Of a stretch of 64,000 nucleotides of DNA, positions 10,193 through 22,213 are shown piece by piece. Source of the DNA: Pseudoduganella violaceinigra DSM 15887 (GTDB lineage Bacteria > Pseudomonadota > Gammaproteobacteria > Burkholderiales > Burkholderiaceae_D). A model generated the notes under the pieces. It was not told the origin of the DNA. It saw nothing but the letters and a program-made list of their open reading frames with translations, and did not search any database. A program made the position numbers and the translations under genes. The stretch lies in NCBI RefSeq assembly GCF_000425385.1, contig NZ_KE384358.1:69623-133622 (forward strand), read 5' to 3'. Position 1 is the first letter of the stretch, and each line of letters begins with the position of its first letter.

Positions 10193-10402
10193 ATGAAATT
10201 TCTCAAGCAGAACCATAAATACGAGTCGGACCACTCTTTGTTCATCAAGGAACTGAAGGCCAAGCACCCTGAAATCGAAGCGGGCCAGCAGGCCGGCCGC
10301 TCCCTCCTGTGGGACAAGCCAATCACTTCGCTGGACGAGCAGGCCCGTAACAAGGCGTCGACCGTCAAGCAACAGGCTTACGTGTACCAGAACAAGGTAT
10401 AA
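10193..10402 (+). CDS. DUF3460 family protein
   Basis: 69-residue soluble, charged protein beginning MKFLKQNHKYESDHSLFIKE, matching the DUF3460 family of short betaproteobacterial proteins. No membrane segment, no cysteine and no known function. It stands 20 nt before scpA, its usual neighbour in the group, so it is probably the first gene of a DUF3460-scpA-panC unit. Confidence 0.88.
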   Translation: MKFLKQNHKYESDHSLFIKELKAKHPEIEAGQQAGRSLLWDKPITSLDEQARNKASTVKQQAYVYQNKV

Positions 10403-10422
10403 GAGCCGGGACGGCACACAGC

Positions 10423-12194
<1,772 letters not shown>

Positions 12195-12201
12195 TCGCCC
12201 C

Positions 12202-13386
12202 ATGATGTCTTTCAGCGTCACGCTGCGCGGCCCCCGCAAGGATGCCGTGCAATCCGAAATCGCCGTCCAACTCGCCAAATTGCTGGGCCGCAGCGTCGCC
12301 GACGCGGAACGCGCCCTGGCCATGCCCTCGCTGACGGTCAAGCGCGGCATCGACTTGCGCACCGCCAACCGCTACCAGACGGCGCTGGACGATTGCGGCG
12401 CTTGCGCCACCATCGAGCGCGAGTTCATTGCGGAAAGCAGCCTGGACGGGATTCCGGAAGCCTTCCACGCCTTCCCAGCCGTGCTGCGCCACGCTGAACG
12501 GATTCATCCGACCAACGACAAGAACCATGCCGCGATGGTGGGCCTGCTGGCCACCGGCGACCATGGCTCGAGCGTGCACAGCGCCATGGAGCAGAATCTG
12601 AAAGACATGTGCGGCGGCCGCATCAGCCTGGAAGGCTTGCTGCGCTATTTCAATGTCGACCGCTTGAAAGCCATCCTGGATGATGCCAGGACCACCCTCA
12701 GTATTTACCAGCGCGGCGGCTACAACCAGGTGGTGAACTATGGCTACGGCCGGCCCAGCCAGCCCTCCGCCGCCGATTCCGCGTTCTACATCCAGGCCGC
12801 GCACTGCTTCGAAGCCTTCCTGGTGATCCTGCGCGACCATGGCGTGGTGACGCCGGAGGGCGAGCTGCCCGCTTCGGTCGCCCTGCGCGACGGCAAAGGC
12901 AGCCAGATCCGTGCCAAGGGCCAGCGCGTGCAGTTCTGCCACCGCGATTCGCCCTATGTCCATGCCGGGACCGTCGACGGTTGCCAGACCATCGGCGTGG
13001 AAGTCGTGCGCACGGTGCGCGACGGCGTGGAATGCAGCGCGCTGATCCCTTACGCCAACCTGTTCTTGGATGGCGGCGACACGTTCCGCCCGCTGCCGCG
13101 CGAAGCGGTGCTGGAGCGCCGCCAGCTGACCGGCTACGCGCTGCCGCAAGTGCCGGAACTGCGTTTGATGGGCAATATGGAAGTCGAGCTGGACCTGCTG
13201 GCGACGCCGCAGACCCTGACGCACCGCGCCTTCTTCTTCGATTTTGCGTCGAAGGTGCGCGATCAGTCGGGCGGCCGGCTGGAAACCGCCAACCTGGGCC
13301 CCGGCATCTTCCTGGTGGGCGGCAACCTGGAGCTGGCCGCCACGGCCGTGGCCCAGGTCATGGAGCCGCTGCGGCTTAAGTCGTAA
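12202..13386 (+). CDS. Conserved protein of unknown function, bL12-like N-terminal region
   Basis: 394-residue soluble protein that I do not recognise. It starts at an ATG 7 nt after the panC stop. Residues 1-75 (FSVTLRGPRKDAVQSEIA... ALDDCGACATIERE) resemble the small alpha/beta domain of ribosomal protein bL12 C-terminus. The rest is a cytosolic alpha/beta protein with conserved-looking motifs HPTNDKNHAAMVGLL and FCHRDSPYVHAG and no signal or membrane segment. Its last 11 bases overlap the convergent HDOD gene. Co-transcription with panC is likely. Confidence 0.75.
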   Translation: MMSFSVTLRGPRKDAVQSEIAVQLAKLLGRSVADAERALAMPSLTVKRGIDLRTANRYQTALDDCGACATIEREFIAESSLDGIPEAFHAFPAVLRHAERIHPTNDKNHAAMVGLLATGDHGSSVHSAMEQNLKDMCGGRISLEGLLRYFNVDRLKAILDDARTTLSIYQRGGYNQVVNYGYGRPSQPSAADSAFYIQAAHCFEAFLVILRDHGVVTPEGELPASVALRDGKGSQIRAKGQRVQFCHRDSPYVHAGTVDGCQTIGVEVVRTVRDGVECSALIPYANLFLDGGDTFRPLPREAVLERRQLTGYALPQVPELRLMGNMEVELDLLATPQTLTHRAFFFDFASKVRDQSGGRLETANLGPGIFLVGGNLELAATAVAQVMEPLRLKS

Positions 13387-14587
13387 CGCTCTGGGTCCAG
13401 GCCAGGGCCGACAGGTGGGCCTTGTTGACGTCCTCGGGGGATAGCGACAGGGATTCGGCCAGCGAGCTGACCAGATTACTGTTCAGTTCGCAGGCTTCCG
13501 CCAGCGCCAGGAAGGGGCCGTACCTGCCGCCGCGCGTCAACAGCGCCTTCACCACTTCCTCGCTCAGCTGGATTTCCTGCAGCACTTCCTTCATGGGGAT
13601 GCCCAGCAGGCGGTCCAGCAGGGAGAACATGCCGGCCACGAAGATATTCTCGGCGTCGGCCTTGCCCAGCGCCTTCTGGCCCAGCAATTCAGCCAGGCGG
13701 CCGCGCACCACGGCCGTTTCCAGCAGCACCGGCGAGAAGCCGGAGGTGGACGCCGTTGCCAGCAGCAGGGTCAGCCAGCGGTACATCGGCTGGTAGCCCA
13801 TCAGCTGGATCGCCTGCTTCAGCGATTGCACTTCGCGCCCCGCGCCGAAACCGGCGGAATTGATGTAGCGCAGCAGCTTGTACGACAGGGCCGCGTCGCG
13901 CTTCAGGGCGCTTTCCAGCTGGGCGATATCGGCGTTGGCGTTGACCATCTGCATCAGCTGCAGGATGATGGTTTGCGACGGGTTGAGGCCCTGGCCTTCG
14001 CTGCCCGGGCGCGGCGTCAGGTGCAGCTTGCCGACGAAGGCGTCCAGTCCCAGCGCGGCGCAGGCATCGAAATCGGCCCAGGTGGACACCGGGCGCCCCA
14101 CCATGCGGATCGTTGAGGTTTTCAGCAGCGAATAGGCGCGCGCCTGCGCGCCCACGTCGGCGCCGGTGAAACGCACTTCCACATAGGAACAGATGGTGCC
14201 CAGGCGGCTGCCCACGCGCGTCAGATCGGCTTCGCGCAGCAGGATGCCGACACCGCCGGCGCGCAGGGCCTGCACGGCCGCCAGCGTGGTCGGGTTGGCC
14301 AGTTCGGACGTTTTCAGCGACAGCACCGTGTGTTCGGGCGGCAGGTCGAACATGGCATCGACCGACAACATGCCGGGCACGGCTTGCAGGAACAGGGTCT
14401 TCTGCTTGAGCAGCCAGCCGTGTTCGGGGTGGTTGACTTGCCCTGCGACGAAACCGACCAGATCTTCCAGTTCGGCCTGCGAGGGGATGTGGTTGGCAGC
14501 GTCCTGCTGCCAGGTAAGTTCGTAGCCGACCACGCGTTGCTCGGGATCAAGCAGGGGCTCGCGAACCAGGAAATGTGTCTGATGCAT
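13376..14587 (-). CDS. HDOD domain protein with degenerate EAL-like N-terminus (YuxH type)
   Basis: 403 residues. The N-terminal half starts MHQTHFLVREPLLDPEQRVV, as in EAL-HDOD (YuxH-type) proteins, but the EAL metal ligands are not apparent, so cyclic-di-GMP hydrolysis is unlikely. The C-terminal half (about 200-390) is an HDOD domain, recognisable by KRDAALSYKLLRYINSAGFG and the helix LMGYQPMYRWLTL. Such proteins serve in cyclic-di-GMP and motility signalling. It is the last gene of the chemotaxis block, 76 nt after cheY. Confidence 0.88.
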   Translation of the reverse strand: MHQTHFLVREPLLDPEQRVVGYELTWQQDAANHIPSQAELEDLVGFVAGQVNHPEHGWLLKQKTLFLQAVPGMLSVDAMFDLPPEHTVLSLKTSELANPTTLAAVQALRAGGVGILLREADLTRVGSRLGTICSYVEVRFTGADVGAQARAYSLLKTSTIRMVGRPVSTWADFDACAALGLDAFVGKLHLTPRPGSEGQGLNPSQTIILQLMQMVNANADIAQLESALKRDAALSYKLLRYINSAGFGAGREVQSLKQAIQLMGYQPMYRWLTLLLATASTSGFSPVLLETAVVRGRLAELLGQKALGKADAENIFVAGMFSLLDRLLGIPMKEVLQEIQLSEEVVKALLTRGGRYGPFLALAEACELNSNLVSSLAESLSLSPEDVNKAHLSALAWTQSVTT

Positions 14588-14618
14588 ACGTAGTCTTATG
14601 CTTTGCTCAGGATGGAAC

Positions 14619-14643
14619 AGCGGCGGCCATGGCTGCCGCCGCT
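14619..14643 (-). terminator. GC-rich hairpin between cheY and the HDOD gene
   Basis: Perfect 9-bp inverted repeat, AGCGGCGGC at 14619-14627 against GCCGCCGCT at 14635-14643, with a 7-nt loop, 20 nt after the cheY stop. No T run follows on the minus strand, so this is at best a partial terminator or an mRNA 3'-end stabiliser. Confidence 0.35.
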
Positions 14644-14663
14644 GACTACTAGTAAAGCTGCGA

Positions 14664-15053
14664 TCAAGCGCCGAGCTTTTCGAAGATCTTGTTCAGCTTT
14701 TCATCCAGGGTGGCGGCGGTGAATGGTTTCACCACATAGCCGTTGGCGCCCGCTTGCGCAGCCGCGATGATGTTTTCTTTTTTGGCTTCGGCGGTCACCA
14801 TCAGCACCGGCAGTTTGGCCAGTGCGGGGTCGGCACGAATATTCTGCAACATGGTCAGGCCATCCATGTTCGGCATATTCCAGTCGGACACCACGAAGTC
14901 GAACTGCTCCGCGCGCAGTTTGGCCAGCGCCATCACGCCGTCTTCTGCCTCGTCCACGTTGGCGTAACCCAGTTCCTTCAAGAGATTTCGCACGATGCGG
15001 CGCATCGTCGAGAAATCGTCAACAACCAAAAATTTCATCTTTGGATCAGCCAT
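14664..15053 (-). CDS. cheY: Chemotaxis response regulator CheY
   Basis: 129-residue single receiver domain closely similar to enterobacterial CheY. Acidic pocket in [16 protein letters not shown], phosphoacceptor Asp in [14 protein letters not shown], Thr in [11 protein letters not shown] and Lys in [11 protein letters not shown]. Phosphorylated by CheA, it binds the flagellar switch. It is separated from cheB by 112 bp and may have its own promoter. No cheZ or flhB follows it, unlike many relatives. Confidence 0.95.
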   Translation of the reverse strand: MADPKMKFLVVDDFSTMRRIVRNLLKELGYANVDEAEDGVMALAKLRAEQFDFVVSDWNMPNMDGLTMLQNIRADPALAKLPVLMVTAEAKKENIIAAAQAGANGYVVKPFTAATLDEKLNKIFEKLGA

Positions 15054-15165
15054 GAATTGCTCCGTTGTTTCTACTTACGCGGTTATTAATTAAGGTGGTG
15101 TTCCCAGCAAGTTGTAGGATAGCATTTCCGTTGCATCAAGGCGAACTTCTCACCACTACGCCGTA

Positions 15166-16245
15166 TCAAACGCGCAATGCGCGCGAGCCATGCTGTGCCA
15201 AGTAACCCAATACCATGCCGGGCAGTGCCTGCAAGGCGCCCACCTCGTGCGTGGCACCCGCCGCAATCGCTTCGCGGGGCATGCCGAACACCACGCAACT
15301 CGCTTCGTCCTGGGCGAAATTATACGCCCCGGCGTTCTTCATCTCCAACATGCCTGCGGCGCCATCCTTGCCCATGCCGGTCAGGATCACCCCGACCGCG
15401 TTCTTGCCCGCATTCTGGGCCGCCGAACGGAACAGCACGTCGACCGAGGGACGATGGCGGTTGACCGGCTCGCCCTGGTCGAGCTTGGTCATGTAATTGG
15501 CGCCGGAACGCGTCAACAGCAGGTGCGAGTGGCCGGGCGCGATATAGGCGTGGCCCGGCAGCACGCGCTCGTTGCCCTGCGCTTCCACCACGGAAATCTT
15601 GCACAGCGAATCGAGGCGCTTGGCGAAGGATTTGGTGAAGCCTTCCGGCATGTGCTGGGTGATCAGGATGCCCGGGCAGTCGGACGGCATCTGCACCAGG
15701 AACTCGCGGATGGCTTCCGTGCCGCCCGTCGAGGCGCCGACAATAATCAGTTTTTCCGAAGACATCAATGGGTTCCGTAATTGCGGCAACTGCGCGCCGC
15801 CCTCCCCGCCCGCACCGGCGGCCGGCAGGGTGCGCGCGCGCACACGCGCCTTGGAGGCGGCGCGGATCTTGTCGGAGATCAGGTCGGCATACTCGCGCAT
15901 GCCGCTCTGGATCGAGATCTTGGGCTTGGTGACGAAATCGACCGCGCCCAGTTCCAGCGCGCGCAGCGTGATTTCGGAGCCGCGCTCGGTCAGCGACGAC
16001 ACCATCACCACCGGCATCGGGCGCAGGCGCATCAGGCGCTCCAGGAAGTCCAGGCCGTCCATCTTCGGCATTTCGACGTCCAGCGTCAGCACGTCCGGAT
16101 TGGTCTGCTTGATCAGCTCGCGCGCCACCAGCGGATCGGGCGCCACGCCCACCACCTCCATATCGGGCTGGCTTTTGATGATCTCGCTCATCACGCTGCG
16201 GATCAAGGCGGAATCGTCGCAAATCAGGACTTTGATCTTGTTCAT
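15166..16245 (-). CDS. cheB: Chemotaxis glutamate methylesterase CheB
   Basis: Receiver-controlled methylesterase/amidase that resets chemoreceptor methylation. 359 residues from the ATG at 16245; a GTG at 16254 is in frame but badly placed relative to the AGG ribosome site. The receiver domain has [11 protein letters not shown] and [12 protein letters not shown]. The effector domain (about 165-355) has the nucleophile motif [10 protein letters not shown], the catalytic-His region ITQHMP, and the Asp motif [11 protein letters not shown]. Follows cheD on the same strand. Confidence 0.96.
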   Translation of the reverse strand: MNKIKVLICDDSALIRSVMSEIIKSQPDMEVVGVAPDPLVARELIKQTNPDVLTLDVEMPKMDGLDFLERLMRLRPMPVVMVSSLTERGSEITLRALELGAVDFVTKPKISIQSGMREYADLISDKIRAASKARVRARTLPAAGAGGEGGAQLPQLRNPLMSSEKLIIVGASTGGTEAIREFLVQMPSDCPGILITQHMPEGFTKSFAKRLDSLCKISVVEAQGNERVLPGHAYIAPGHSHLLLTRSGANYMTKLDQGEPVNRHRPSVDVLFRSAAQNAGKNAVGVILTGMGKDGAAGMLEMKNAGAYNFAQDEASCVVFGMPREAIAAGATHEVGALQALPGMVLGYLAQHGSRALRV

Positions 16246-16273
16246 GGTGTACACCTAGCTCATTGACCCTGGT

Positions 16274-16873
16274 TTAGAACAGCTCGACCTCGCCGGCCAC
16301 AGGCTTGGCCTTGAGGCGGTTGGCGTAATCGTTTTCGCGCTGCGCCAGGGTATCGTTATGGGTCTGCATCAGTTTCTTGACCAGCACCTTGCCGGTCTTG
16401 GGGAAGAAATACACCTTGCGCGGGTAAATGTCGCACAGGTCTTCGGCCACCACGCGGATCTTTTCGTTCTTCAGGAAGCTTTGCACGAAGGCGGCGTTGC
16501 GCTCGCCGACATTGATGGCGGTGAAGCCCTTCAGCACGGCGCCGCCGCCGAACACCTTGGCCTCCAGGTTGTCGCGCCGCGCGCCGGCCTTCAGCAGGTC
16601 GTTGATCAGCACCTCCATCGCATACGTGCCGTAGCGCGCCGAGGCCGACACCGGGCTGCCGGCATCCGAGCCGCCGTCCGGCAGCATGAAGTGGTTCATG
16701 CCGCCCAGGCCCGAGTTGCGGTCGCGGATGCAGGCCGACACGCAGGAGCCCAGCACGGTCACGATCAGCATGTCCTTCTGGGTGTAGTAGTACTCGCCCG
16801 GCAGGATCTTGGCCGCGTCGCAGTCGAAGGTCCGGTCGTAATAGACATTGGTCGCGAATTGCTCTTTATCCAT
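16274..16873 (-). CDS. cheD: Chemoreceptor glutamine deamidase CheD
   Basis: 199-residue CheD deamidating receptor glutamines. The catalytic Cys lies in TVLGSCVSACI and the His in GGMNHFMLPDGG; AKVFGGGAVL is also a family hallmark. The start at 16873 lies one base after the cheR stop; an upstream in-frame start at 16894 would overlap cheR. The protein ends GEVELF, a tail echoed at the end of the CheZ-like protein encoded upstream in the same operon (GDIELF). Confidence 0.95.
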   Translation of the reverse strand: MDKEQFATNVYYDRTFDCDAAKILPGEYYYTQKDMLIVTVLGSCVSACIRDRNSGLGGMNHFMLPDGGSDAGSPVSASARYGTYAMEVLINDLLKAGARRDNLEAKVFGGGAVLKGFTAINVGERNAAFVQSFLKNEKIRVVAEDLCDIYPRKVYFFPKTGKVLVKKLMQTHNDTLAQRENDYANRLKAKPVAGEVELF

Positions 16874-16874
16874 G

Positions 16875-17723
16875 TCATGCCCTCTTGCGCTCATCGAGCT
16901 CGTAGACGGTCTTGCCGCGCAACTTCAAAGCGTCCGACACGTACAGGAAGTTCTCGGAATGGCCGGCGAACAGCAGGGCATCCGGTTTCATCAGGGGCAC
17001 GAAGCGCGACAGGATCTTGCGCTGGGTGCCCTTGTCGAAGTAGATCATCACATTGCGGCAGAAGATGACGTCGAAGCCGGGACGGATGTCCCATCGCTCG
17101 TCCAGCAGATTGAGCTGCCGGTAGGTGATCAGCTGGCGCAGCTCCTGCCGTACGCGCGCCATGCCCTCGTTGGCGCCGCGCCCTTTCAGGAAGAAGCGGC
17201 GCTGCTGTTCGGCCGACAGCTTGTCGATGCGCTCCATCGGGTACACGCCGTTGGCGGCCGTGGCCAGCACATTGGTGTCGATATCGGTGGCCAGGATGTG
17301 CACCGGCGGCGTCAGCGTATTGAACGCTTCGCAGCAGGTGATGGCGATCGAATACGGTTCTTCGCCGGTGGAGCTGGCCGAGCACCAGATATTGATGGTT
17401 TCGCCGCGCCGGGCCTTGAGATGCTCGGCCAGCAGCGGGAAGTGGTGCGATTCGCGGAAGAAGGAGGTCAGGTTGGTGGTCAGCGCATTGGTGAACGCCT
17501 CCCACTCGCCGTCGCCCATGCGCCCCGCTTCCAGGTCGTCCAGGTAGCGCACGAAGCTGTTGATGCCGGTGGCACGCAGGCGGCGCGCCAGGCGGCTGTA
17601 GACCATCTCCTGCTTCGAGTCGGCCAGCGCGATGCCGGCCCGCTTGTAAATCATCGCGCGGACCCGTTCAAAATCCTTGCCGTTGAAGTCAAACTCTTTC
17701 ACGGTCTCTTTGGTCAGCGCCAT
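16875..17723 (-). CDS. cheR: Chemotaxis methyltransferase CheR
   Basis: SAM-dependent methyltransferase modifying receptor glutamates. 282 residues: an N-terminal helical domain with TNLTSFFRESHHF near residue 90, then a Rossmann-type domain with WCSASSTGEEPYSI (SAM site), ILATDIDTNVLATA and FDVIFCRNVMIYF. Length and order match E. coli CheR. Placed between mcp and cheD. Confidence 0.97.
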   Translation of the reverse strand: MALTKETVKEFDFNGKDFERVRAMIYKRAGIALADSKQEMVYSRLARRLRATGINSFVRYLDDLEAGRMGDGEWEAFTNALTTNLTSFFRESHHFPLLAEHLKARRGETINIWCSASSTGEEPYSIAITCCEAFNTLTPPVHILATDIDTNVLATAANGVYPMERIDKLSAEQQRRFFLKGRGANEGMARVRQELRQLITYRQLNLLDERWDIRPGFDVIFCRNVMIYFDKGTQRKILSRFVPLMKPDALLFAGHSENFLYVSDALKLRGKTVYELDERKRA

Positions 17724-17752
17724 TTGCTTGGTTCTCCGCGGTTACGTGGACG

Positions 17753-19465
17753 TTAAAACTCTTCCCATTCGTCGCCCGACGGGGCGGCCGCGGCCAGCTT
17801 CTTCGGCGGCTTGGGCGGCGCGGCCGACGCAGCGGCAGGCACCACGGCGGTGCTGCGCGCCGGGGCGGCCGGCTTGGCCTTGCGCACCGGCGGCGGCGCC
17901 GCGCGCTTGGCCAGTTCGTCGCCGGCCAGCTTGAAGATCGACACCGCCTGGGCCAGGTTGTTGGCCTGCTCCTGCATCGATTCGGCGGCGGCCGCCGCTT
18001 CTTCCACCAGGGCGGCGTTCTGCTGCGTCATTTCGTCCATCTGGCCGATGGCGGAGTTCACTTCCTCGATGCCCTGGCTCTGCTCCAGGGTGGCGGCGGT
18101 GATTTCGCCCATGATGTCGGCCACCTGCTTGATCGAGGTCACGATCAGGCCCATGGTCTGGCCGGCTTCGTCCACCAGGCGCCCGCCGGCGTCGACCTTC
18201 TCGACCGAGTCGTCGATCAAGGCCTTGATTTCCTTGGCGGCGGCGGCGGAGCGCTGCGCCAGGTTGCGCACTTCGGAAGCCACCACCGCGAAACCGCGGC
18301 CCTGCTCGCCGGCCCGCGCCGCTTCCACGGCGGCGTTCAGCGCCAGGATATTGGTCTGGAAGGCGATGCCGTCGATGACGCCGATGATGTCCACGATCTT
18401 GCTGGAGGACGCTTTGATCGAGCCCATGGTGTCGACCACCTGCGACACCACCGTGCCGCCCTTCACCGCCACCGAGGAGGCCGACACGGCCAGCTGGTTG
18501 GCCTGGCGCGCGTTATCGGCGTTCTGCTTCACGGTGGAAGTCAGGTTCTCCATCGAGGACGCGGTCTCCTCCAGCGAGGAGGCCTGCGATTCGGTGCGCG
18601 CCGACAGGTCGGCGTTGCCCGTTGCGATCTCTTGCGAGGCGGTGGTGATGGTGTCGGTCGACGCGCGCACCTGGCCCACGGTCTGCACCAGGCTGTCGTT
18701 CATGTCCTTTAGCGCCTGCAGCAGCTCCGAAGTCTCGTCCTTGCCTTCCACCGTCACCTGCGACGTCAGTTCGCCCGCCGCCACTTTCTGCGCCACCTCC
18801 ACCGCGCCCGACAGCGGTCCGGTGATGGAGCGGGTGATCACCAGGGCGCACAGGATGCCCACGCCAACCCCCACCGCGGCCAGCACCACCATCCACACGG
18901 TCAGGTTGCGGTCGCCCTTGTTGGAGCTTTCCTTGAATTCGCTCACGGCGGCCTGCTGCAGGTCGACCAGCTTGTTCAGCGCGGTCAGGGTCTGCTGGTT
19001 CAGCGGATCGATGCGGCCGGCGATCACCTTGGCGGCGCCTTCGGCATTGAAGGCCATGATCTGCCCCATGGCTTCCTTGAAGGCGGCGTCGACGTCGTTC
19101 TGCAGCGTTGAAATATCGTTCAACACCTTCTTCTCGGCGTCGTTCAAGCCCAGGCTCTGCAGCTTGCCGCGCGCGGCGTCGTAGCGGGCGCGGTTGGCCT
19201 TGACCTTCTCTTCTTCCTTCTGCATCAGGCTGACGTCCGACTGCAGGCCGATATTGCGCATGGCGATGCCGGTTTCCAGCATGGCGCTCTTCATGGTCTG
19301 CGCCTGCAATTCCTTGGCGCTGGACAGCTCCAGCCCGGTCATCAGGGCCGACTTGTTACGGTAGTTCAGCACATTGGTCAGCAGCACGGTGCCGACCAGG
19401 ATCAGCAGGATAATGCCGAAACCGAAACCGAGCCGCGTGCCTATTTTGAATTCGCGCACGTTCAT
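17753..19465 (-). CDS. Methyl-accepting chemotaxis protein
   Basis: 570-residue transmembrane chemoreceptor. TM1 is at about 10-32, a four-helix-bundle type periplasmic domain follows, TM2 at about 190-212, then HAMP and a long coiled-coil signalling domain with the hairpin tip IIGVIDGIAFQTNILALNAA. The start at 19465 has a GGGAG site upstream. The protein ends DEWEEF after a flexible Ala/Pro/Lys linker, resembling the NWETF-type pentapeptide that tethers CheR and CheB. The ligand is unknown. Confidence 0.95.
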   Translation of the reverse strand: MNVREFKIGTRLGFGFGIILLILVGTVLLTNVLNYRNKSALMTGLELSSAKELQAQTMKSAMLETGIAMRNIGLQSDVSLMQKEEEKVKANRARYDAARGKLQSLGLNDAEKKVLNDISTLQNDVDAAFKEAMGQIMAFNAEGAAKVIAGRIDPLNQQTLTALNKLVDLQQAAVSEFKESSNKGDRNLTVWMVVLAAVGVGVGILCALVITRSITGPLSGAVEVAQKVAAGELTSQVTVEGKDETSELLQALKDMNDSLVQTVGQVRASTDTITTASQEIATGNADLSARTESQASSLEETASSMENLTSTVKQNADNARQANQLAVSASSVAVKGGTVVSQVVDTMGSIKASSSKIVDIIGVIDGIAFQTNILALNAAVEAARAGEQGRGFAVVASEVRNLAQRSAAAAKEIKALIDDSVEKVDAGGRLVDEAGQTMGLIVTSIKQVADIMGEITAATLEQSQGIEEVNSAIGQMDEMTQQNAALVEEAAAAAESMQEQANNLAQAVSIFKLAGDELAKRAAPPPVRKAKPAAPARSTAVVPAAASAAPPKPPKKLAAAAPSGDEWEEF

Positions 19466-19512
19466 GTTCTTCTCTCCCTTGTATCCTGTTTTGGTCACTG
19501 GTCGCCGGCGGG

Positions 19513-19974
19513 TCAGGCCGCGAGTTTCTCGCTCAATCCCATTTCAGGACTGGACATCAGGCGCCCGATGTCCACCAGGATCAGCATGCGCTCGTCGATG
19601 GTGCCCAGGCCGATCATGTATTCCGAGCTGAAGGCCGTGCCCAGGTCCGGCGCCGCCTTGATCTGCTCCAGCCTCAGCGAAGTCACGTCCGATACGGAAT
19701 CGACCACCATGCCGACCACGCGGCCGTTGATATTGAGGATGATGACCACGGTGAACTGGTCGTACACCGGTTCGCCCAGCTTGAACTTGATGCGCATGTC
19801 GACCACCGGAATGATGATGCCGCGCAGGTTGATCACGCCCTTGATGAACTCCGGTGCATTGGCGATACGGGTGACCGCTTCATAGCCGCGGATTTCCTGC
19901 ACTTTCAGGATATCGATGCCGTATTCCTCGGCGCCCAGCTTGAACGCCAGGAATTCCTGAATTGCGTCGCTCAT
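19513..19974 (-). CDS. cheW: Chemotaxis coupling protein CheW
   Basis: 153-residue adaptor linking receptors to CheA. Standard CheW motifs: [21 protein letters not shown] at the start, [16 protein letters not shown] in the middle and VVDSVSDV toward the end. Its ATG overlaps the cheA stop (ATGA), so the two are translationally coupled. Confidence 0.97.
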   Translation of the reverse strand: MSDAIQEFLAFKLGAEEYGIDILKVQEIRGYEAVTRIANAPEFIKGVINLRGIIIPVVDMRIKFKLGEPVYDQFTVVIILNINGRVVGMVVDSVSDVTSLRLEQIKAAPDLGTAFSSEYMIGLGTIDERMLILVDIGRLMSSPEMGLSEKLAA

Positions 19975-22199
19975 GGTTCTTCCTTCACAAAGTTTGATTC
20001 GTCAAGCAGCTGGCGCGAGGAGCGCACCAGCGCCATCACGTCCAGGATCAGCGACACGCCGCCGTCGCCGAGGATGGTGGCGCCGGAAATGCCGGTCACC
20101 TTGCGGTAGTTCGATTCCAGGTTCTTGACCACGACCTGCTGCTGCCCCACCAGTTCGTCCACGAACAGGCAGGCTTTCTTGCCCTCGGTTTCCACGATCA
20201 CCAGGATACCCTGGCATGGATCGGTAAAGCGCGGCGCGATCTCGAAAATCTGGTATAGCGGGATCAGGGGCAGGTATTCGCCGCGCACCTTGATGACGCG
20301 GCCCTTGCCGCTGATTTCCTTGACGTCTTCCGGCGCCGGCTGCAGCGATTCGAGCACGAAGCCGAGCGGCAGGATGTAGACTTCCTCGCCGGTCTGGATC
20401 AGCATGCCGTCCAGGATGGCCAGCGTCAGCGGCAGCGAAATCGACATCGTGGTGCCGAAGCCCTTGGCCGAACGGATGTCGACGGTCCCGCCCATGGCGC
20501 TGATATTGCGCTTGACCACGTCCATGCCGACGCCGCGCCCGGAGACGTCGGTCACCTGGTCGGCGGTCGAGAAGCCGGGCGCGAAGATCAGCTGCCAGAC
20601 ATCGGCGTCCGTCATATTCTCGCTCAGCGGCAAGCCATTCTCGCGCGCTTTGGCCAGGATCTTGTCCCGGTTCAAGCCGCCGCCGTCGTCCGCCACTTCG
20701 ATGATGATGCTGCCGCCCTGGTGCGAGGCGGACAGGAACAGGCGCCCCGTTTCGGATTTGCCGGCCGCGCGCCGCACTTCCGGCATCTCGATGCCATGGT
20801 CGATCGAATTGCGCACCAGGTGGGTGAGCGGATCGACGATGCGCTCGATCAGGCTCTTGTCCAGTTCCGTGGCGGCGCCGCTGGTGACGAATTCGACTTT
20901 CTTGCCCAGCTTGGTGGCCAGGTCGCGCACCATGCGCGGGAAGCGCGAGAACACGAAGTCCATCGGCATCATGCGGATCGACATCACCGATTCCTGCAGG
21001 TCGCGCGTGTTGCGCGTGAGCTGGGAGATGCCGCTCATCAGCTTCTCGTGCAGCACCGGATCCAGGGTCCCGGCGCGCTGCTCGATCATGGCCTGGGTGA
21101 TCACCAGCTCGCCCACCAGGTTGATCAGCTGGTCGACTTTTTCCACCGACACGCGGATCGAGGACGATTCGCCGCCGGCCGGCGCGTGGGCCTGCTTCTC
21201 GGCGTCCTTGCGCGCGCTTTTCTTGTCCGGCTCTTCGCTCGGCTTGGCCGCTTCCGCCGGCTGGTCCTTGATGCCGGCCTGCGCACGTATCACTTCCAGC
21301 GGCTGGAAGAAGCCGTAGCCGGCCGCATCCTCGGCCGCGCCGGCGGCATTGCCGCGGATCTCCTCGAGCGGCTGGAAGAAGCCGTAGCCTTCGCCCGCGG
21401 CCGGCGCCGGGGCCGCCGCGGCGGGCGCGCCGCCGGCCGGCAGCGGATCGAAGAAGCCGTAGCCCAGCTCCGCTTCCTTGCGGTCGCGCTCAGCGTGCTC
21501 GCGCGCGGCCTGGGTCGGACTCAGGGCCGGCAGTTCGCTCACCTTCATCTGCTCGGCATCGATGACGAAGGAGCAGATGGCCACCAGGTCGTCCAGCGAT
21601 TCATGGGTGGTCACGATCATCGCGTGGCGTTCCGCGTCCAGCGGCATCAGCTCCACATGGCCCATCAGGCCCAGTTCGGCCGCCAGCGCTTCCACCTCGC
21701 GGTGCACCATCGGCGGCAGTTCCAGGCGGAAGCGCTTGCCGCCGCGGTGGTCCACCTGCGCGTCCGGCGCGTTGAAGGCCGGCGCCACCGGCGCCATCGC
21801 TTCGATATGCACGTCCTGCGCCAGCTCCTGCAGCATCATGCGCACGTCGCCCACGGCTTCCTGGTCGACGGCGCTGCCCAGGCGGTGGCCGTCCAGCTGC
21901 ATCTTCAGGATGTCCTTGGCTGCCAGGAAGGCGTCGACATGGGTCGAAGTCAGCGCCATCTCGCCCTTGCGGATGCGGTCCAGCAAGGTTTCCAGCACGT
22001 GCGTAACTTCGCTCATATCGGTCACGCCGAACGTCGACGCGCCGCCCTTGACCGAGTGCGCGGTACGGAAAATCGCGTTCAAGTCTTCCTCGCCGGGCGA
22101 CGCGACGTCGACGCCCAGCAGCAGACGCTCCATTTCAGCCAGCAGTTCTTCCGCTTCGTCGAAGAAGACCTGGTAGAACTGGCTAATATCGATGGTCAT
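19971..22199 (-). CDS. cheA: Chemotaxis histidine kinase CheA
   Basis: 742-residue kinase. The P1 HPt domain has the phosphorylated His48 in [17 protein letters not shown]2-like region is at about 155-225, followed by a low-complexity linker with three copies of GYGFF(D/Q)PL at 246-253, 271-278 and 294-301. The dimerisation domain P3 starts near 348; the kinase core P4 has [16 protein letters not shown] and GRGVGMDV; the CheW-like P5 is C-terminal. It phosphorylates CheY and CheB. Usually P2 docks CheY; here the linker repeats may add docking sites. Confidence 0.97.
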   Translation of the reverse strand: MTIDISQFYQVFFDEAEELLAEMERLLLGVDVASPGEEDLNAIFRTAHSVKGGASTFGVTDMSEVTHVLETLLDRIRKGEMALTSTHVDAFLAAKDILKMQLDGHRLGSAVDQEAVGDVRMMLQELAQDVHIEAMAPVAPAFNAPDAQVDHRGGKRFRLELPPMVHREVEALAAELGLMGHVELMPLDAERHAMIVTTHESLDDLVAICSFVIDAEQMKVSELPALSPTQAAREHAERDRKEAELGYGFFDPLPAGGAPAAAAPAPAAGEGYGFFQPLEEIRGNAAGAAEDAAGYGFFQPLEVIRAQAGIKDQPAEAAKPSEEPDKKSARKDAEKQAHAPAGGESSSIRVSVEKVDQLINLVGELVITQAMIEQRAGTLDPVLHEKLMSGISQLTRNTRDLQESVMSIRMMPMDFVFSRFPRMVRDLATKLGKKVEFVTSGAATELDKSLIERIVDPLTHLVRNSIDHGIEMPEVRRAAGKSETGRLFLSASHQGGSIIIEVADDGGGLNRDKILAKARENGLPLSENMTDADVWQLIFAPGFSTADQVTDVSGRGVGMDVVKRNISAMGGTVDIRSAKGFGTTMSISLPLTLAILDGMLIQTGEEVYILPLGFVLESLQPAPEDVKEISGKGRVIKVRGEYLPLIPLYQIFEIAPRFTDPCQGILVIVETEGKKACLFVDELVGQQQVVVKNLESNYRKVTGISGATILGDGGVSLILDVMALVRSSRQLLDESNFVKEEP

Positions 22200-22213
22200 G
22201 CCACACCCCTTTA

